From Magnetococcales bacterium (lineage in GTDB: Bacteria; Pseudomonadota; Magnetococcia; Magnetococcales; JADFYX01): a stretch of DNA of 64,000 nucleotides. The stretch spans positions 1-64,000 of the forward strand of contig PEAM01000019.1 in NCBI GenBank assembly GCA_002753565.1, written 5' to 3'. The notes beneath the pieces were generated by a model. The model made no database searches and was not told where the DNA came from. It saw only the letters and a program-made list of their open reading frames with translations. Positions 43,969-54,000 of the stretch are shown one piece after another. Made by a program: the position numbers and the translations under genes. The first letter of the stretch is position 1, and each line of letters starts with the position of its first letter.

Positions 43969-46900
43969 TTAAAGGGAAAGTTCAAGCCGTTGTGCCAGAG
44001 CCTTGAGTGGAATCTGAGCTGCTGCGTAGTCCAGCCGATCCAGAGAGCGCTCCAACTGCTGTATTTCTGCCTGGTAAGGTGCTCCGCCAAGCAGACTTTT
44101 CAGATGGGGAATCTCTCTTTTAGCCTGTAAATTGTTGGAGCGAACACAGGAAAACAGATGGACCAGAAGCGAGGTAATGGCCTCCCTATCCAGAGGGCTA
44201 TCCTCCTGAGACGGGAGAGTAGCTTGGGTTTGATCGGGCTGTTGGCACATTTTTTCAACCATTGCACCCGAGGCAAAAACCTGCTCCAACTCTTTTTCAA
44301 ACTGTGCCAATAAAGTCGGCACCGCCTCCTCTCTTCTCTGTTTTATACCATTGTGAAGCTCTGCAATGGTTGAAAAAAGTGCCCGCGCAGAAAGATTGCC
44401 GGCCGTGCCGCTCAACCCATGGAGGATACGACGAGCCTCCTGGCTCTCACCTCTGGAGATAGCCTGCCGCAGGGTTGGAGCCAGGGTTCTGTTGATTGTA
44501 CAAAAATCGATCAACAGTTTGGCAAACAGGGTCTGGTTCCCACCGACTCTCTTCAACCCCTCAACCAGATCGATACCTGGCAGCTCTGCAGGCAAGAGAG
44601 AATCTGTCGCCCCCTGGTCAGCAAAGTGTCCGGCAAGGGGGGGAGGAAGGGGCCTCTCTCCTGGTGGAATCCACTGTAACAGAGAGCTAAACAGCTCCGG
44701 CACATCGATGGGTTTGTTGATATGGTCGTTCATACCCGCTGCCAGACTCTTCTCTCTATCTCCGGTCATGGCGTTGGCGGTCATGGCGACAATGGGCAGT
44801 GTGGCACCGGAAGAAAGGTGGCGGATGGCCCCTGTGGCTTGATAACCATCCATCACCGGCATTTGAACATCCATCAGGACGATGTCAAAGGGAGATTGGC
44901 TGCTGCGTACCGCCTCGACCGCCTCCTGACCATGAGAGGCGATCTCGACCCATAACCGCTCCCGTTCCAATATTTCCCGCGCTACCTGTTGGTTGATTTC
45001 GTTATCCTCAACCAACAAAACACGCGCCCCCCAGATCGACTCCAGACTCAAACCAACCGCTGCCTCTTCCCCAGACACAGCCATAATCTCTGCTGATGTT
45101 TTCTCCGTAGCCTCCCCCCAAAGAGCCTTGTTGGCCTGTTGGAAAAGGGTCAGGGTCAACGGTTTCTTGAGAAGGGCATCGTACCCCCTGCCAAAAGCCT
45201 CTTCTGGCGACACCTTGCTCTGTGTATCCACCAAAAGAAAGAGCTTGAGGGTTTGAGCAGGCAGATGGGCCTCTCGGATCGCTTTCATCTGCTCCAAAGG
45301 CTCTGAATCAATCAGCCCGTCATCCAGCAAAACCAGATCGAATTCCCCCCCGTTGGCAGAGCCGGAAGAGAGCCTCTGCGAGGCCTCAGTCACTGTCTGA
45401 CAAACCATCATATCTAACAGGCCTGCCTGAACCGATCTCTCCACAGCCGCATCAAGCAACCCCTCTCCCACTGCCAAGAGGCGCCGCTTCCCTGCGGTAT
45501 CAAAAGAGGTTCCGGTTGTCTCCTGCCACGCCCCCTGCCGCCTGAACTGGGTGGTGAAAGAGAAGAGCGATCCGACACCCGGCTCACTCTCCACCCCAAT
45601 CTCTCCCCCCATCATCTCGACCAACTGTTTGCTGATCGCCAGTCCCAGACCGGTTCCGCCAAATTGTCGTGTGGTGGTAGCGTCCGCCTGATTAAACGCC
45701 TTGAAAAGCTTGCTCTGCTGCGCCAAACCGATGCCAATACCGGTATCTTGCACCGCAAAGCGATAAACCAGAAAATTTTCGGCAAAAAAAATGGCCCGAA
45801 TGGAGAGGGTTATCTGCCCGGACTCGGTAAACTTGACGGCATTATTGACCAGATTGGTCAACACCTGCCCCAAACGGAGGGGGTCCCCTTTCAGGGTGCG
45901 GGGAAGGGTCTCGGCGTAGGAGAAAATAATGGCAATATTTTTCTCTTGGGCTGCATGTTCCGCCAAGCTGGCAACATGTTGCAGCACCTCATCCAACTGA
46001 AAGGTGACCGACTCCAACGAGAGCTTGCCGGCCTCTATCTTGGAAAAATCCAGTATATCGTTAATCAGTCGCAGCAGAGATTGGGAAGCGTAGCGAATCT
46101 TACGCAGATAGTCGTGCTGTTTGCTGGAAAGCTCGGTTTTGGAGAGCAGATGGCCCAGGCCGATAATGGCGTTCATGGGGGTGCGAATCTCATGGCTCAT
46201 ATTGGCCAAAAAGGCGCTCTTGGCCTGGGTGGCATGTTCGGCCACTTTTTTGGCCTCCGTCAGCAACTCATCCTGCTGACAACGGACAATAATCCCTGCC
46301 AGGGTGCTGGTAATCGCCCGCAGAAAACTCTCCTCCTCCTCGGTTCTGACATGGCCTCTCTCCACATAAAGGTTCAACACCCCCAGCAGTCGCTTCCCCG
46401 TCATGATGGGCAGACAGTAGTGTCCATGCTCCTGAATGCCCTCAAAGGTATGGGTGTGATGTTCATCCAGGTGGTCGGAGAAGACAATTTGCTGCTGCTG
46501 GGCCGTCAAGCCACAAAGACAGCGACCCAAGGGCACCCGAGCACAGAGAGTAAGAAGAGGCTCGGAGAGTTCATGATGAACAGCAAGAACCAACTCCTGG
46601 CTCTCTTCATCCCACAGAAAAATCGCCCCAATGGGTTGAATGGCAAACCAGGGGGTCGAGGTGATGAGAAACATCGCCTCTTCCAGATGGTCCATCAGGG
46701 GGAGCGGGTCCAAGGCGTCAAACAGCAGTCGATTGGTCACCGCTCGGGTTTGGCTTAATCGTTCAAACTCCCGGTTCTGTTTTTCCAAGGTTTCCGACTG
46801 CTGCATCAGTTGGCGCAACAGTTGATTTTTTTCTCGATTGGAATCCTCTGCCGCCATTTTTTCCTTGAGCAGTGCCCGGTTTTCCCCCTGCATATAGTCG

Positions 46901-47607
46901 AGTTTGTCCTCTCGATATTTTTTAAACAACCACAGCGCCCACAAGCCCAGCAACCAAGCGATCAGATGGGTTATTTTCAGCCCTTTGATCGATTTTTCAG
47001 CCGCTGCAATATAGTCATGCGCCGGGATGGTCATGCTGATTCCACCACGAATACTCCCCAGTTGATCACCCTGCTTGAGGTGGCATTTCAAGCAGGTTTC
47101 CCGAACAAACAGAGGCTGCATGTAACGGTAGATTTGCTGCTCTGGAAAAAAGCTGAGAGCCGACTTGCCCTGGTCGGCTGCAAAAGCCTGCAAGGCACGG
47201 CTCTCCCACGCATCGGCTTGATTGGCTTCACGAACGGGGTTCAAACTGGTGATGTGATAAGAGATTTTACGGGTAGAGGCGACTATTTCAGAACGTTTAT
47301 CGCCCAGAAAGGCCGGATCGACTTTGGTCAACGGCAATCCCCTCAGAGTGAGAACATCCCTGTTGGGAGGCACGTGAGGGGGAGCAGCATTATTGGGAAG
47401 GGCCTCCGGTGAAGCAGGAACATGGACACCCCCATGGCAGCCATTCCATAATTGGGTGGTCTCAACCTCCGCAAAAAAAGCCTTTCCCACCCCTCGAACG
47501 ATCTGTTCCAGATTTTTCTCGGTGGTATGGAGGTTCCAGGCCAGAGAACCAGCAGCAATCAGGCTCCAAAGAGCGACGGGAAGAGCAAAATGAGCAGTGT
47601 GACGCAT
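43969..47607 (-). CDS. Giant hybrid kinase: DUF3365, GAF, two receivers, Hpt
   Basis: The 1212-residue protein starts at ATG 47607. A signal-anchor (about 7-25) precedes a periplasmic DUF3365 domain with W-N-G-C-H-G-G-V and C172-L-K-C175-H176. A second helix (about 212-230) leads to GAF (about 300-440, C363-L-C-G), HisKA with H472 and HATPase. The first receiver (about 705-830) has lost the acidic pair (L-A-V-G-E-G), so it is probably inactive. The second is intact ([10 protein letters not shown]), and a C-terminal Hpt has H in [11 protein letters not shown]. This is a complete internal phosphorelay likely to feed the receiver-ATPase downstream on the same strand. Confidence 0.9.
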   Translation of the reverse strand: MRHTAHFALPVALWSLIAAGSLAWNLHTTEKNLEQIVRGVGKAFFAEVETTQLWNGCHGGVHVPASPEALPNNAAPPHVPPNRDVLTLRGLPLTKVDPAFLGDKRSEIVASTRKISYHITSLNPVREANQADAWESRALQAFAADQGKSALSFFPEQQIYRYMQPLFVRETCLKCHLKQGDQLGSIRGGISMTIPAHDYIAAAEKSIKGLKITHLIAWLLGLWALWLFKKYREDKLDYMQGENRALLKEKMAAEDSNREKNQLLRQLMQQSETLEKQNREFERLSQTRAVTNRLLFDALDPLPLMDHLEEAMFLITSTPWFAIQPIGAIFLWDEESQELVLAVHHELSEPLLTLCARVPLGRCLCGLTAQQQQIVFSDHLDEHHTHTFEGIQEHGHYCLPIMTGKRLLGVLNLYVERGHVRTEEEESFLRAITSTLAGIIVRCQQDELLTEAKKVAEHATQAKSAFLANMSHEIRTPMNAIIGLGHLLSKTELSSKQHDYLRKIRYASQSLLRLINDILDFSKIEAGKLSLESVTFQLDEVLQHVASLAEHAAQEKNIAIIFSYAETLPRTLKGDPLRLGQVLTNLVNNAVKFTESGQITLSIRAIFFAENFLVYRFAVQDTGIGIGLAQQSKLFKAFNQADATTTRQFGGTGLGLAISKQLVEMMGGEIGVESEPGVGSLFSFTTQFRRQGAWQETTGTSFDTAGKRRLLAVGEGLLDAAVERSVQAGLLDMMVCQTVTEASQRLSSGSANGGEFDLVLLDDGLIDSEPLEQMKAIREAHLPAQTLKLFLLVDTQSKVSPEEAFGRGYDALLKKPLTLTLFQQANKALWGEATEKTSAEIMAVSGEEAAVGLSLESIWGARVLLVEDNEINQQVAREILERERLWVEIASHGQEAVEAVRSSQSPFDIVLMDVQMPVMDGYQATGAIRHLSSGATLPIVAMTANAMTGDREKSLAAGMNDHINKPIDVPELFSSLLQWIPPGERPLPPPLAGHFADQGATDSLLPAELPGIDLVEGLKRVGGNQTLFAKLLIDFCTINRTLAPTLRQAISRGESQEARRILHGLSGTAGNLSARALFSTIAELHNGIKQRREEAVPTLLAQFEKELEQVFASGAMVEKMCQQPDQTQATLPSQEDSPLDREAITSLLVHLFSCVRSNNLQAKREIPHLKSLLGGAPYQAEIQQLERSLDRLDYAAAQIPLKALAQRLELSL

Positions 47608-47765
47608 GGTGAAATAGTGCCAAACAATACCGCCCATGTCTAGCGAGCATCCCACTTTTATCCAATCGGCAACCCACCCTCAGAAAAAACCGGTATCTTG
47701 TTAAATTTTCGAGATTTTCCAACCCCTCTTGCCGCTCTGTTCAAACCCAGGAATCGTGTCAGTTA

Positions 47766-47868
47766 AAACCAAATTTGCACAATGGTTAAAGGCAAAGTCA
47801 AAGACTTAGGACCTTGGGGGCTGCCCAAACCCGCTGGGAAGGCATTCATGACTTCCCAGACCCATCCC
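47766..47868 (+). repeat. Structured intergenic repeat, copy 3
   Basis: Hairpins pair 47795-47799 with 47803-47807, 47814-47818 with 47824-47828, and 47834-47841 with 47852-47859 (10-nt loop). AAACCAAATTTG at 47766-47777, left of the hairpins, is the inverse of the boundary motif in copy 1, suggesting inverted termini. It ends 5 bp from the stop of the HD-GYP gene. Confidence 0.75.
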
Positions 47869-47873
47869 GGTGA

Positions 47874-49952
47874 CTAAACCTCTTCGGCGCCTACTTTTTT
47901 GCTGAGAAACTGTTTGATGTCAACTTCGTCAATCTGGTCGGGGCCTAGATAGATCTCTGCATAGGTTTGGTAGACGCCACTGGTGAGAAATAGATCGAAC
48001 AGATCCGCATCAATGTGTTGATCGTTACGCATGAAACTGAGAATCCGCAAAGCCTCATTAATGGTCTTGGGTTTTTTATAGGGACGATCAGCCGCAGTAA
48101 GGGCCTCAAAAATGTCGGCAATTGCCAATATGCGAGCCTGAACCGACATATCCTCCTTTTTTAACTTTCTCGGATAACCGGTACCAATCATGGTTTCATG
48201 GTGCCCACCGGCAAACTCGGGTACGTGGGAGAGATGTTTGGGAAAGGGGAGTTGCTCCAGCATAATGATGGTCTGGATGGAGTGCTCCATAATTTTAAAG
48301 CGCTCCTCTTCGGTGAGGGTGCCTCGGGCAATGCGCAGATTATAGAGCTCTCCGGCGTTGTAGAGATAGCGAGGTGGCTTGAGCTTGATGTTGAAGGTTT
48401 CCAGATAGCTGGTATCTTCCCCCTTGGGATGGCGGAAGATATGATCCTTTTTATCGGTAAGCAGAGCCTCCTTGGCCGGAAGTCGACGTTTGGGGATCCG
48501 CTCAAGCCGGGTCAACTCCCCGTAGGATAGCCCCAGTCTGTCATCAAAGTACCGCTCCCAGGTTTGGGCGCCAATCTGCTCCAGTCGCTTGATTTTCTCC
48601 TCAGCCATAAATTCGCCGCCCACATTACACTCGGCAATAAAGGCGTACTCCTCTTCCAGGCGGGCAATGGCTGCCTCCAGATCCTTTTTTAAAAGATCCG
48701 GATCATCTAATCCTTCGATCAAAGCCTTCTGGTAGTTAATGACACAGTCTCGGCGCAGTACTTCGAAGCGGGTTCGAACCTCATGGATGCGGTTATAGAT
48801 GGTCTCCAGTTTGGTGGCCTTATCGACCACATATTCCGGCGTTGTTACCTTGCCACAGTCATGGAGCCAAGCCGCCAGACGGAACTCATCCCACTCAGAC
48901 TGGTTCATGTCAAAACTACCAAAGATACCGTCATCTTCATCGCAGGCCGCCTGAGCCAGCAAGGTGCCGATCTCGGGAACCCGCTCGCAGTGCCCGCCGG
49001 TATAAGGGGATTTGGCGTCGATGGCGGAGGCGGTTAGTTTGATGATGGAGTTGAGCAGATTAACCTGGGCCTCAACCAAATTTTTGTTATCCAGAGCAAC
49101 CGCCGCCTGAGCCGTCAGTGCTTCAACAAATTTGGTCATATCGGAGGAGAAAGGTAACACCCGCCCCGTACCCGGTTTGCGGGCGTTGATCAGCAGTAAG
49201 ACACCGCTCACATCTCCCTGGCGGGGTTTGAGGGGAACGGCAAGCAGAGAGGTGGAGCGGTAGTCACCTTCTGGGTTGAGATTGTGGAGATCGGAGAAGT
49301 CAAAATCGTTGTTGTCATAACTGTTGGTGATGTTAACCGTCCGTTCGGTAAATGCAGTGTGGGCTGCCAGATTGAAATAGTCCGGCTTGCCGCTCTTGGC
49401 ACTGCGCATGGGAATAGGGGGGGTGTTGATATCCTGCCCGGTCGTCCCCCCCTGATGCCTCTCCAGAGTGTCGATGGAGATGATCTCATGGTGAAGAAAA
49501 TCTTTTTCATCGCGGATGAAAAGAATACCGCCATCGGCATGGGTCAGCTCTTTGGCCCCTTGGAGGATCATCTCCATGAAACGGGCCTGATTACGCTCTT
49601 GGGAGAGGGCAATACCAAGATCAACCAGTCGCTCCAGCTTACCCTGGGTTGCTACCAGCTCTTGGGTACGGGCCTGGACCTTCTCCTCCAGGGTTTCGGC
49701 GTGCTGCCCCAGCTTTTGATGGGCCTTTTCCAACTCGAGTTGTTGAGCCTGGATTTTGTCGTTGGCTTTTTTAAGCCCCTCTTCGCTACGGTCACTCATG
49801 CGGACCAGACGTCGAGATACCTTGAAGAGCTTTTTATAATCCTTTAACAAGGTTTTAAAAGGGCCTTGAAAATCTTTCACGCCCTTATCGGTCAGGAGCA
49901 AATCTCCCGCTTCGATGACCGACTGCTCTGTTTGGAAGGTATCAAAATCCAT
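47874..49952 (-). CDS. HD-GYP phosphodiesterase with SiaD-like N-terminal segment
   Basis: The 692-residue soluble protein has three parts. Residues 37-55 carry Y-K-K-L-x5-R-L-x-R-x-S-D-R, followed by a long coiled coil (about 60-115). A GAF-like domain spans about 120-300. The HD-GYP domain from about 310 has H-D-C-G-K and H-H-E-T-M-I-G-T-G-Y-P, separated by an unusual insertion of roughly 200 residues. HD-GYP enzymes hydrolyse c-di-GMP. It starts at ATG 49952, 3 bp after the siaC stop. In Pseudomonas the corresponding effector SiaD is a diguanylate cyclase, so the opposing activity is seen here. The GYP motif suggests activity, but inserted sequence could alter it. Confidence 0.9.
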   Translation of the reverse strand: MDFDTFQTEQSVIEAGDLLLTDKGVKDFQGPFKTLLKDYKKLFKVSRRLVRMSDRSEEGLKKANDKIQAQQLELEKAHQKLGQHAETLEEKVQARTQELVATQGKLERLVDLGIALSQERNQARFMEMILQGAKELTHADGGILFIRDEKDFLHHEIISIDTLERHQGGTTGQDINTPPIPMRSAKSGKPDYFNLAAHTAFTERTVNITNSYDNNDFDFSDLHNLNPEGDYRSTSLLAVPLKPRQGDVSGVLLLINARKPGTGRVLPFSSDMTKFVEALTAQAAVALDNKNLVEAQVNLLNSIIKLTASAIDAKSPYTGGHCERVPEIGTLLAQAACDEDDGIFGSFDMNQSEWDEFRLAAWLHDCGKVTTPEYVVDKATKLETIYNRIHEVRTRFEVLRRDCVINYQKALIEGLDDPDLLKKDLEAAIARLEEEYAFIAECNVGGEFMAEEKIKRLEQIGAQTWERYFDDRLGLSYGELTRLERIPKRRLPAKEALLTDKKDHIFRHPKGEDTSYLETFNIKLKPPRYLYNAGELYNLRIARGTLTEEERFKIMEHSIQTIIMLEQLPFPKHLSHVPEFAGGHHETMIGTGYPRKLKKEDMSVQARILAIADIFEALTAADRPYKKPKTINEALRILSFMRNDQHIDADLFDLFLTSGVYQTYAEIYLGPDQIDEVDIKQFLSKKVGAEEV

Positions 49953-49955
49953 CTA

Positions 49956-50336
49956 TCAATCCTTGGGAACCATATTGAAGGTAGCATTTTCCAGATCTTC
50001 ACCAAACTCTTCGCCCAGCTCTTCCATGTTGTCGTCGTCGGACTCAAAATGCCAGTTGACCACAACCTGGTTATCTTCTGCCGCCGTGTCGAGTATGTCG
50101 AACAGACCCATGAGAATTTTAGCCGAACTGGAGTTGAAGTAGATCAACTCGAAATCAAAGGTGATATTCGCCCCCTCCTGGCTGCCCAGATGCTCCTTGA
50201 GCGCCTGCATGACGGGTCCATAGAGTTCGGATATGTCTTCAGGGTAGGACTCGCCTGAGAGAGAGAAGGTGTTGGCAGCGAAGTTGAAATCGATCTTGGG
50301 AGACCGTTCGGTCGCTTCTATTTTAATATTGTCCAT
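49956..50336 (-). CDS. siaC: SiaC-like regulatory phosphoprotein (DUF1987)
   Basis: The 126-residue protein matches the SiaC family, a STAS-like fold that binds the effector and is switched by phosphorylation. F-D-F-E-L-I-Y-F-N-S-S-S-A-K holds Ser69-Ser71 at the position of the phospho-Thr of Pseudomonas SiaC (T68). AGGAGCTC upstream fits ATG 50336. It lies between siaB (50416) and the HD-GYP gene, in the order found in sia loci. SiaC should bind the Y-K-K-L helix of the HD-GYP protein when dephosphorylated; that is inference. A Ser acceptor is a small change from the known Thr. Confidence 0.88.
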   Translation of the reverse strand: MDNIKIEATERSPKIDFNFAANTFSLSGESYPEDISELYGPVMQALKEHLGSQEGANITFDFELIYFNSSSAKILMGLFDILDTAAEDNQVVVNWHFESDDDNMEELGEEFGEDLENATFNMVPKD

Positions 50337-50415
50337 TTTTCTGTTGAGCTCCTAAAAAATGATCCTGCTGAGCAATGGCGATCGTTAAACGATCATGCTA
50401 TCATGGATTCTAATG

Positions 50416-50976
50416 TTAAATGTAGGCTTTTAAAGCAAAATAAGAGTATTCGGCATCAATTTCGATAAAGTCGAAATCAAAGCCGTGGGTGGCGCGCCGG
50501 GCAATATCCACAAAACCGACCCCGGCTCCTTTGCTGCCAACCGGAACATCTCCCTTTAAGATTTGTTTATAGAGTGCTTTAAGCTCTTCTTTATCCAGAT
50601 TTTGGATCTTGGTCAGATTCTCCCGCAGCCGGTCAACATCCCATTTGGGTACCAGGTTGGCGCAGGCGACAAAATGGCGGTCGTCATTCTGCCCAACCGT
50701 CAGCAGGCCGTAGCGCATCTCCTTGCCGTCATAATCGGGATCATCGGTGTCTGGCTCTTTTTCGGCTGAGTAGCGGATGACATTTTGCACCTGCTCGACA
50801 AAAAGAGAAAAAATGCCGCGAGCTACCTTCCTGTCTGTTTTCTCCATGTCCAGTTTGGACCGGAGTGTTTTGCCTATCCCCGCAAGAACCTCTTCCGTCA
50901 TATAGCCACTGTAGCAAAAAATTACCCCCTGCTTGGCTAACGCTTCCCGGAAAGAATACATTTCCTTTGCAATCAT
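50416..50976 (-). CDS. siaB: SiaB-like serine/threonine kinase
   Basis: The 186-residue protein matches the SiaB/DUF6272 family, a compact GHKL-type kinase that phosphorylates SiaC. Features include an N-box-like F-V-E-Q-V-Q-N-V-I-R-Y-S and a Gly-rich G-S-K-G-A-G-V-G-F-V near residues 146-155, in place of the classical G2 loop. AGGGGATAATA precedes ATG 50976. It lies 79 bp before siaC and 121 bp after the giant SiaA-like gene. No membrane region is present; activity is presumably cytoplasmic. Phosphorylation would oppose the PP2C domain of its neighbour. Confidence 0.88.
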   Translation of the reverse strand: MIAKEMYSFREALAKQGVIFCYSGYMTEEVLAGIGKTLRSKLDMEKTDRKVARGIFSLFVEQVQNVIRYSAEKEPDTDDPDYDGKEMRYGLLTVGQNDDRHFVACANLVPKWDVDRLRENLTKIQNLDKEELKALYKQILKGDVPVGSKGAGVGFVDIARRATHGFDFDFIEIDAEYSYFALKAYI

Positions 50977-51097
50977 TATTATCCCCTAGCACCCTAACGT
51001 AAACACCTATTTATCAAACTCCATAATGCCCTTTTTTCCTTAAGGATGTAAACCCCCAACCCGGATTCGGCTGAGAAAAAAGCCATGGCATTTTTTG

Positions 51098-54000
51098 CTA
51101 TAACAGTACCCTCTTTCGGCGACTCAAGAAGGTGGCCAACTTATGGTCTACCTCATGGATATGGTTGATTAGCCAGTTTTTTATTAAAAAATTGAGTTCA
51201 TTGGGGGCCGCTTTGTCGTCGGCCATGAATTGGTTGCGAATCTGATTGACCTTGCTAATCAGCGCCTCATGTTCGGTTTTATGGTCGATCATGTTGGGAT
51301 AATCGTTGGACTGCATCAACCGCTCTTCATGTCGAAAGTGCCAGGAGGTGTAGTCGACCAACTGATTCAAACTATCAAAAATCTCTCCGTAGCCTAGATT
51401 TTTATCCAGGGCAAAGTGGAGTTGATTGATCAGGTCGACCAGCTTTTGATGGTCGTCATCAATGGCAGCAAACCCCACCATGAGCGATGCATCCAGCACA
51501 AAAAACGGCTCCTGCTCTCCCTGCTCTCCCTTGTCGGCAACCTGTACCGTATCAAGGGTGTTCAGAAAATCTGCCAACTTTTTATCCACTTGATGGATAT
51601 GTCCGTTGAGCCACTCCAGTAGAAAGAGCATAAGATCGGTGGAGACGTCCCGATTGTTCTCCCGGATATCCTGTTCAATCTTCAGCACCTCATCCACCAG
51701 CATCTTATGATTGTCTCGATGTTTTTCCTGCTCCGGGTAGTCGTTCACCTGCATCAGACGGTCTTCATGGCGGAAATGCCAGGCGGTATAGTCGATCAGC
51801 TCGGAGAGAATCGCCAAAATCGCCTCACGGTCATGGCCCTGAATAATGGCATTGTTAAGCTTGTTTATCATGCTGAAAAGCCGTTGGTGGTCATCGTCTA
51901 TGGGCTTGAAACCCACCAAAAGCGAATGGTCCATTTCGATCAGGTTGGCGTTGGTGATAAGGCCAGTGGGGGGTAAACATTTAAAGCCGATGACAGAAAG
52001 GTCATCTCGCCGTTTCTGCTTACCCTGGAACTGTTCCAAGGCCTGGAGAAACAGCTCTTTCTGTTTGGAAAGGGGTTTGTCTCCATGGGTTGCAATCAGG
52101 GACATGAACCGTTTTTTGCCGAAGCTGCGTCGCTTCTCCCCACCAATCTGATCAATCAGTCCGTCGGAGGTCATATAGAAGGTCTGTTGGGGAATGGTAT
52201 CGATGGCGTGGTTGGTAAACTGGATATCGGTGGCAATACCCCGATAACCCAACCCGGACTTGGTCCCCTTGATGATCTCAACCTGGTTATCCTGGAGGAT
52301 GAACAGGTCGAAGCGGGCCCCGGCAAAGATGAGACAGCCCTGGGTGTCGCTCAGGAAACAGGCACCGATTTCAATACCGTCATCGGATGTTCCGCTGCCG
52401 TTCTCCCCCTGGCCAAGAGAGGATTGAATCAATTGGTGCATGCGCTGCAACAGTGCCGCCGGGTCTCCGGGGGGGGTCTCCAGATAGGCCTCATCCAGCG
52501 CACCGTTGGCAATCAGGGTGATAAAAGCCCCCGGCACCCCATGTCCGGTACAATCCCCCAGCATGATCAGGGAGCCGTTGCCCCAAGAGCGGTGCCAGTA
52601 AATATCCCCGCCAACCGTATCCCGAGGTTTCCAGAGGACAAAATAGTCGGCAAAGCTCTCTTGGAGTACGGTTTCGGTGGGCAGAATGGAGCGCTGAATA
52701 CGGCTGGCATACTGGATGCTGCTGGCGATGAGGTTCATGGCCTGGTCACGCTCTTCGGCCATTTTTTTCTGTTTGGTGATATCCTCTCCCACGCTGACAA
52801 AATGGGTGATCTTGCCCGCCTCATCTCGAATGGGGGCAATGGAGATCTGTTTCCAATAGAGGGCTCCATTTTTTCGTTGGTTGAGCAGGACCCCACGCCA
52901 AAGTTTGCCGGTGGAGAGGGTGGACCACATCTGCTGATAGATGGTCGGGTCGGTTTTGCCGGAACTTAAGAGAGAGGTTTTCTTCCCTAGAGCCTCCAGG
53001 GGGGAGTAACCGGTGGTTTGGGAAAACTTTTTGTTCACATATTCGATCACCCCATTCTGATCGGTAATAATAACCGAGACCGGGCTCTCTTCAACAGCGA
53101 TGGAGAGTTTTTTAAGGTTGGCTTCTGACTCTTTGCGTTGGGTAATGTCGGTAAAGGTACTGACAAACCCACCCCCTGGCAGCGCGCCACCCTGGATCTC
53201 AATGATACTGCCATCCGGTCGAGAGCGCTCCAGATGGTGCGAAGCCTCGTTCATGGCTTTTTTAAGGAGGTTTTGTACGATCTCCTCAACATCACCAGGG
53301 CCAAACTCCCCCATCTGGGCGTCGTGACGAACCCACGCCTCAAAGGTGGAGCCCGGTTTGGAAAGGGCTTCGGGCATTTTACGGATAGCGCGCATCTGGT
53401 CGTTGCAGACGATCAGGCGGAAATCTTGATCATAGGCGATCAAACCCTGCTGCAGATTAGCTAAAATAGCCTCTAGAAGGTTGCTTTTCTGCGCCAGTTC
53501 CAGCTCCGCTCTGCGCCGCTCATGGACCTCCTGGCCCAGTCGGCGATTCCAGCTGAGAATAAAAAAGAGGATGATGGCCGTGAGCAGAACAAGGGGAATG
53601 GCCCAGTAGAGAATGGTGCTGAGGTTGGTGCCAAAGTTCACCTCGACAGCCAGCCAACTGTTTCGGATGGCGGCATGCTGCTCCTTGGTCATGAACGCCA
53701 GGGTTTTATCCAAAATGGCCACCAACTCCGGCCAATCTTTTCGGACACCGATGGCAAGCTCGAAGTTATAGTTGGTGGCATCGGCTATCTTGATGGTGTC
53801 TGTTTTCAACTGGTCCATCTGATAGGTGATGGCCCCCAGGTTGTCGAAAACAGCGTGGATCTGGGCGTCAGAGAGGGCTTGGAGAGCCTCTTGAAGCGTG
53901 GGGTAGGGAACCCGGATGATGTGGGGATGGTCCCGGCGCAGGATCTCTTCGGTAACATAGCCTGCAACCACGCCTACCCTCTTTTTTTTCAATGCGTTGA

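Noticed and set aside
45664-46758. Long plus-strand frame opposite the giant kinase
   Set aside because: The kinase frame contains intact GAF and HisKA motifs; the opposite frame has no family character.
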